Below are positions 23,140 to 27,003 of a stretch of DNA of 27,003 bases, in pieces (positions within the stretch are counted from its first letter, which is position 1; each line of letters opens with the position of its first letter). The position numbers were made by a program, and so were the translations under genes. The notes beneath the pieces were generated by a model. It was not told the origin of the DNA. It saw only the letters and a program-made list of their open reading frames with translations, and made no database searches. The stretch is from JALOAP01 sp964632355. Its GTDB lineage: Bacteria; Chloroflexota; Dehalococcoidia; Tepidiformales; Tepidiformaceae. Where the stretch lies: NCBI GenBank assembly GCA_964632355.1, contig CAZWBW010000032.1, forward strand, positions 1 to 27,003, given 5' to 3'.

Positions 23140-23565
23140 CTACTTCTTCACGTTTTCGTAGACGAACTTGACGATGTCCTGGGTGTTCGTCCCGGGGCGA
23201 AAGATGGCCTTGAAGCCCAGGTCCTCGAGTGCCTTGGTGTCCTCTTCGGGGATGATGCCGCCACAGAAGAGCAGGACATCATCGACGCCGCGCTTCTTGA
23301 GCTCTTCGACGACACGAGGGAAGAGTTCGAGATGCGCGCCGGAGAGAATGCTGAGACCGACGACATCGACGTCTTCCTGGAGGGCGGCTTCGGCGATCAT
23401 TTCGGGCGTCTGGCGGATGCCGGTGTAGATCACCTCGAAGCCGGCGTCGCGCAGGGCGCGGGCGACGACCTTGGCACCGCGATCATGGTCAGCGAGGCCA
23501 GGCTTCGCGCTGAGAACGCGGATTTTCTGTGCGGCAGGAGCGGTCATTGTGGATTTCTTCCCCAC
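23140..23565 (-). CDS. Methylmalonyl-CoA mutase, cobalamin-binding (small) subunit
   Basis: 141-residue stand-alone B12-binding domain, the C-terminal part of a split methylmalonyl-CoA mutase. Motifs are RVLSAKPGLADHDRGAKVVARALRDAGFEVIYTG, then VVGLSILSGAH and FCGGIIPEEDTKAL, as in other small subunits. The axial histidine is H27 and G30 completes the motif. The usual DxHxxG reads A25-D26-H27-D28-R29-G30, so the Asp two before the His is Ala and an Asp sits at H-1. It may alter cobalt coordination. The start is GTG at 23565 or, alternatively, ATG at 23547 (seventh codon); neither has a strong RBS. It precedes meaB by one nucleotide. The catalytic large subunit is at 25925-27003 in a separate unit. 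Confidence 0.92.
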   Translation of the reverse strand: MGKKSTMTAPAAQKIRVLSAKPGLADHDRGAKVVARALRDAGFEVIYTGIRQTPEMIAEAALQEDVDVVGLSILSGAHLELFPRVVEELKKRGVDDVLLFCGGIIPEEDTKALEDLGFKAIFRPGTNTQDIVKFVYENVKK

Positions 23566-23584
23566 ATGGAAATGTCAACATTGG

Positions 23585-23608
23585 ACGACTGGCCAGCCAG
23601 CCAGTCGT
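23585..23608 (-). repeat. Perfect 9-bp inverted repeat before the B12-subunit gene
   Basis: ACGACTGGC (23585-23593) and GCCAGTCGT (23600-23608) pair perfectly across a 6-nt loop. It lies between a TACAAT promoter (23621-23626) and the start codon, so it would form a hairpin in the 5' leader or serve as a dimeric repressor site. No T-run follows on the minus strand, arguing against a terminator of the upstream VOC gene. Confidence 0.7.
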
Positions 23609-23620
23609 GAGATTGCCGGT

Positions 23621-23626
23621 ATTGTA
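23621..23626 (-). promoter_or_regulatory. -10 hexamer for the B12-subunit/meaB operon
   Basis: TACAAT on the minus strand, with start site expected near 23614. It places the inverted repeat at 23585-23608 just inside the leader. No clear -35 was found. Confidence 0.4.
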
Positions 23627-23632
23627 CCCCGT

Positions 23633-24118
23633 TTATGCGGATGGGGCCGCGGCGAAGCGATCGAAGGCTTCGATGACCTCGGGCGGGGCCTGTACGAGTT
23701 CGAGCAGGACGCTGGCGCCGATCGGCGCGTCTTCGCTGCCCTTGGGGTGAACGAAGCAGATATCGAACCCGGAAGCGCCCTTGCGGATGCCACCGGGGGT
23801 GAAGCGGACGCCCTGCTTGGTCATCCATTCAACCGCTGCCGGCAGATCGTCGATCCAGAGGCCGATGTGGTTCAGCGGCGGGTTATGCACAGCGGGCTTC
23901 TTTTCGGGATCGATGGGCTGCATGAGGTCGAATTCGACCTTGAGCGGGCCAGAACCGGCAGCCGTGATGTCTTCGTCGACGTTTTCGGATTCGCTGCGGA
24001 AGGTACCAGTTGGAGTAAGGCCGAGGATATCGACCCAAAACTTCTTCAGGTCTTCTTTGTTAAGCGCGCCGATTGCGACCTGTTGGACGCCGAGCACGCG
24101 GAACGGGCGGTCTGCCAT
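23633..24118 (-). CDS. VOC-superfamily protein, candidate methylmalonyl-CoA epimerase
   Basis: 161-residue vicinal oxygen chelate protein. Two VOC modules are visible: VQQVAIGALNKEDLKKFWVDILGLT and LNHIGLWIDDLPAAVEWMTKQGVRF. Candidate metal ligands are Q13, E62 (or a nearby residue), H84 and E140 in SVLLELVQ; the first position is Gln where canonical epimerase has His. Its location beside mutase subunits and meaB suggests it interconverts the (R)- and (S)-methylmalonyl-CoA isomers, but other lyase/epimerase roles are possible. GGAGGT 5 nt before the ATG at 24118 and a TTGGGC-17-TAGACT promoter support the start and an independent transcript. Confidence 0.82.
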   Translation of the reverse strand: MADRPFRVLGVQQVAIGALNKEDLKKFWVDILGLTPTGTFRSESENVDEDITAAGSGPLKVEFDLMQPIDPEKKPAVHNPPLNHIGLWIDDLPAAVEWMTKQGVRFTPGGIRKGASGFDICFVHPKGSEDAPIGASVLLELVQAPPEVIEAFDRFAAAPSA

Positions 24119-24122
24119 CGAA

Positions 24123-24176
24123 ACCTCCGGGAGTAGCGTGTGGCCCCAGTCTACTAGTACGGCAGTTCACGCCCAA
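24123..24176 (-). promoter_or_regulatory. Promoter and RBS of the VOC (epimerase-like) gene
   Basis: Minus strand: TTGGGC (24171-24176), 17-bp spacer, TAGACT (24148-24153), then GGAGGT a few bases before the ATG at 24118. This is the most conventional sigma70-like promoter in the window. Confidence 0.5.
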
Positions 24177-24400
24177 TCGCCGTCATTAGCGTCATTCTGT
24201 TCGCGAAAGTGCAGGGAACTTCTGCGAGCAACGGCACGTCTTCACTACCGAAACGAGTTCCACCGGAGGTGCGGGGCGATGGCACATGCGGCGAGGCAGC
24301 ATTGACCGAGCGGTTACCAGTGCGTCAGTTGCTCCTCGTCCCCGTGCTCGGTGGACGGATTGTGCTTGCGGCATGGGCACTGCCGTGCAAATGACGCGAG
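24177..24400. other. Intergenic region without a gene
   Basis: About 220 bp between the VOC promoter and the stop of the two-domain VOC gene. Short open frames exist on both strands (for example about 60 codons from 24209, +) but show no RBS, homology or composition of a gene. The only structure seen is the imperfect hairpin at 24366-24390. Confidence 0.6.
24366..24390 (-). terminator. Imperfect hairpin, possible terminator of the DinB-VOC unit
   Basis: On the minus strand TTGC and GGCA pair with TGCC and GCAA around a 7-nt loop, with a 2-nt bulge, 11 bp after the TAA of the two-domain VOC gene. There is no T-run, so if it terminates transcription it would be weak or factor-dependent. Confidence 0.35.
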
Positions 24401-25105
24401 TTACTCGGCGTACTCCATGAGGGCGACGGGGACACCGCCGGTGCCGCCCTTCACTGAGGCGATGCGGGCGCCGGGCTGCACTGCGGGCTTCGGGTCGCCG
24501 CCGGGGAGGCCTGCTTCGCGCACCCGTTCGACCAGGCCATCGAGGTTGCGGACGTTGAACGCGAGGCCCCAGTAGCGCGCGGTGACCGGTCCGGGGCGCG
24601 GCTCGGGCGGTCCTGCGAACTCGATGATGACTTCGCCGAGTTTCGCAAAGGCGAGTTGGGCGTTGGTGCCGGGCCGAATCATCTTGCGCCTGATCTCCAG
24701 CGAGATCGTGGATTCGAACGCGGCAGCCGTGCTCCCGCTATCGCCCGAGGCGATGACGATGTGGTCGATGTTCTTCACGAACGGGGACGGGAGATCCGGT
24801 GGAATGGGCTCAATGCGGCCGGGAGCGGCCAGTCGAACCCGTGCGCCCTGGATCTCCAACGCGTCTTCTTCCTTAGCTCCGAGGCCTTCGGCTTCGAACG
24901 TCAGCTCCGAGATGCAATCTGCCGGGTGGCCGGGGTCGAGGGCGGCGTGGTCCCTGAACACGAGTGGAACCGCGCCGGCAGCCAGGGCGACGCTCTCGGC
25001 CCCTTCGCGCAGAACCGGCAGTTCGAGAACGTCGCGATAGAACCTGAGCGCCGCGTCCAGGTCGCGGACGACGATGGAGACCTCCGCGACCCGAACGAGC
25101 TTCAT
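24401..25105 (-). CDS. Two-domain VOC (glyoxalase/bleomycin-resistance fold) protein
   Basis: 234-residue protein with two tandem VOC units. The first, VAEVSIVVRDLDAALRFYRDVLELPVL, begins at residue 6; the second begins near residue 112 with NIDHIVIASGDSGSTAAAFESTI and continues to ARYWGLAFNVRNLDGLVERVREAGL. Potential metal-ligand positions are degenerate in the first unit (V/S where His is expected). A structural or non-enzymatic role, or only one active site, is possible. Translation is coupled: ATG at 25105 overlaps the stop of the DinB-like gene as ATGA. Function unknown; close to the mutase but distinct from the epimerase-like gene. Confidence 0.82.
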   Translation of the reverse strand: MKLVRVAEVSIVVRDLDAALRFYRDVLELPVLREGAESVALAAGAVPLVFRDHAALDPGHPADCISELTFEAEGLGAKEEDALEIQGARVRLAAPGRIEPIPPDLPSPFVKNIDHIVIASGDSGSTAAAFESTISLEIRRKMIRPGTNAQLAFAKLGEVIIEFAGPPEPRPGPVTARYWGLAFNVRNLDGLVERVREAGLPGGDPKPAVQPGARIASVKGGTGGVPVALMEYAE

Positions 25106-25644
25106 GATGATGACGAGACGGTGGTAGCTGCGGGATTCCGCTTGCTGCTGGTCAGCGGCCGCACGCCCTCCATGCCCGCGAGCAAGGCCGCGATCTCGTG
25201 CCAGTGGGCGCGGTCGTGCTCGATGACGGACCGGACCAGCTTGTGTTCAGGCGTCTCTTCGTCGACGAGGTTCTGGTCTTCCACGAGCGCGAGCTCTTCG
25301 AGGAGCCGGGTGCGGCTGCTGCGAAGCTGCTCGAGCAGGCTGAAGAAGTCCACGGCGCGCTTGCGTTCGACGTGGTCGTGGTTCCAGCGATCCAGGTCGT
25401 CGATGTCGAAGTAAGTCGGGCGACGGCCTTCGCGGAGGTCCCGGAAGGCCGTCACGACTTCGGATTCGTGGGTGGTGAGGTGACCAACGATGTCCTTGAG
25501 CGACCAGTCGCCAATAAACGGGCGCTCGATGTCGCGGATACGGCACCACTCGATGTTGCGCCAGACCTGGTTGCGTTCGAGTTCGAGCTCGGCGAGCAGG
25601 CGCCGGCGGTCATCGGCGAGCGTCCGTGCGTTGTCGTCACTCAT
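25102..25644 (-). CDS. DinB/DfsB-like (maleylpyruvate isomerase-type) protein
   Basis: 180-residue four-helix-bundle protein of the DinB superfamily. The metal-binding pattern is visible: H55 (or H59) in WSLKDIVGHLTTHE, and H143/H147 in VIEHDRAHWHEI, typical of the H...HxxxH arrangement. Members include mycothiol-dependent isomerases, damage-inducible proteins and thiol S-transferases, so the reaction is not assigned. N- and C-termini are low-complexity and the C-terminal 20 residues look disordered. The ATG at 25644 is preceded by AGGTGGT, and lies 11 nt after the mutase stop codon, suggesting it follows the mutase in one operon. Confidence 0.83.
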   Translation of the reverse strand: MSDDNARTLADDRRRLLAELELERNQVWRNIEWCRIRDIERPFIGDWSLKDIVGHLTTHESEVVTAFRDLREGRRPTYFDIDDLDRWNHDHVERKRAVDFFSLLEQLRSSRTRLLEELALVEDQNLVDEETPEHKLVRSVIEHDRAHWHEIAALLAGMEGVRPLTSSKRNPAATTVSSSS

Positions 25645-25655
25645 TTGGTCACCAC

Positions 25656-25914
25656 CTAGATCACCACAGTCTCCCGGTGTTCGCCCCAGACGCGGCGCAG
25701 CGCATGGCTGATTTCGCCGAGGGTCGTCCGCGCTTCAACACATTCGAGGATGAACGGCATCAGGTTCTCGGTCCCCTGCGCGGCAGCTTCGAGCTTGCCA
25801 ACCAGGTGCGGGCCTTCGATCCGTGGCCGGGCACGTTCACTGTCTGGCGTGGGAAGATCTTGAAGGTCCTCACCGCCCGGGCACTCGATCGTCCCGTGAC
25901 CGCGCCGCCCGGAA
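25656..25914 (-). CDS. Acyl-CoA mutase large subunit, C-terminal fragment (second copy; N-terminus in gap)
   Basis: The stop TAG at 25656-25658 closes a frame that reads GTENLMPFILECVEARTTLGEI, then SHALRRVWGEHRETVVI, the normal end of a methylmalonyl-CoA mutase-type large subunit. Upstream it degenerates to a weaker match (EDLQDL...SERA...LVGKLEAAAQ) before reaching the 10-N gap. It is similar but not identical to the end of the mutase on the other side of the gap, so it is a second, diverged copy rather than the continuation of the same gene. The 5' part is missing. It could be a second mutase (for example isobutyryl- or ethylmalonyl-CoA type) or a partial duplication. Confidence 0.75.
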
Positions 25915-25924
25915 NNNNNNNNNN
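25915..25924. other. Assembly gap, 10 N
   Basis: Ten N. The right-hand contig begins exactly at the first base of a 30-bp stretch shared with 25674-25703, so the break lies at a repeat boundary. The true gap is probably much longer than 10 bp. Confidence 0.98.

Positions 25925-27003
<1,079 letters not shown>

Noticed and set aside
23585..23608. Cobalamin riboswitch upstream of the B12-binding subunit
   Set aside because: The leader is about 50 nt and holds only a simple hairpin, far too short for a cobalamin riboswitch; the gene also binds B12 rather than making or importing it.
24209..24394. A 61-codon plus-strand open frame in the intergenic region
   Set aside because: No RBS, no recognisable homology, and similar-length frames exist on the other strand.

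Overview
The window is GC-rich, densely coded bacterial chromosome in two tandem orientations. Gene content suggests a Chloroflexota bacterium (Dehalococcoidia/Tepidiforma-like or Thermomicrobia-like). The pointers are a GH57-type glycogen branching enzyme beside a Thermus-type alpha-glucan phosphorylase, two luciferase-like (LLM, possibly F420-dependent) oxidoreductases, a split methylmalonyl-CoA mutase with MeaB, and a TIGR03936/DUF2344 protein. The taxonomic call is inference; no rRNA or tRNA gene was seen. There is no sign of phage, insertion sequence or CRISPR.

Layout. 1-7611 is all minus strand: class II fumarase (3' end off the window), YjbQ-like protein and alpha/beta hydrolase; Maf pyrophosphatase overlapping a TrmA/RlmD-type RNA methyltransferase; a pyridoxamine-oxidase-fold protein; an SRPBCC-like protein of unknown role; argininosuccinate lyase overlapping a HAD hydrolase. 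7765-18614 is all plus strand: glycogen genes (glgP, GH57 branching enzyme, glgA), a tetrapyrrole methylase-MazG fusion, a thioredoxin-like protein, a 100-N assembly gap followed by the 3' end of a ParE/RelE-type toxin, then an LLM oxidoreductase, an inositol-monophosphatase-fold phosphatase and a second LLM oxidoreductase. 18615-27003 is minus strand again: DUF2344 protein, GNAT, histidine phosphatase, FtsB/DivIC and TilS form one tightly packed operon; MeaB with the B12-binding mutase subunit; two VOC proteins; a DinB-like protein; and the catalytic mutase subunit, interrupted by a 10-N gap.

How the genes work together. GlgA, the branching enzyme and GlgP make a complete polymerise/branch/degrade set for glycogen, although no ADP-glucose pyrophosphorylase lies in the window. 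The mutase large and small subunits, MeaB and a candidate epimerase form a methylmalonyl-CoA to succinyl-CoA module, which feeds the TCA cycle where fumarase acts. Many neighbours overlap by ATGA or GTGA, so translational coupling is common.

Second-look items: the axial-His motif of the B12 subunit has lost its usual Asp (A25); fumarase has Thr in place of the signature Lys; two diverged mutase C-termini flank the 10-N gap, which probably hides most of a second mutase; and several genes have a -10-like hexamer 6-7 nt before the start codon, which suggests leaderless mRNAs. I did not find an obviously new multi-gene system.
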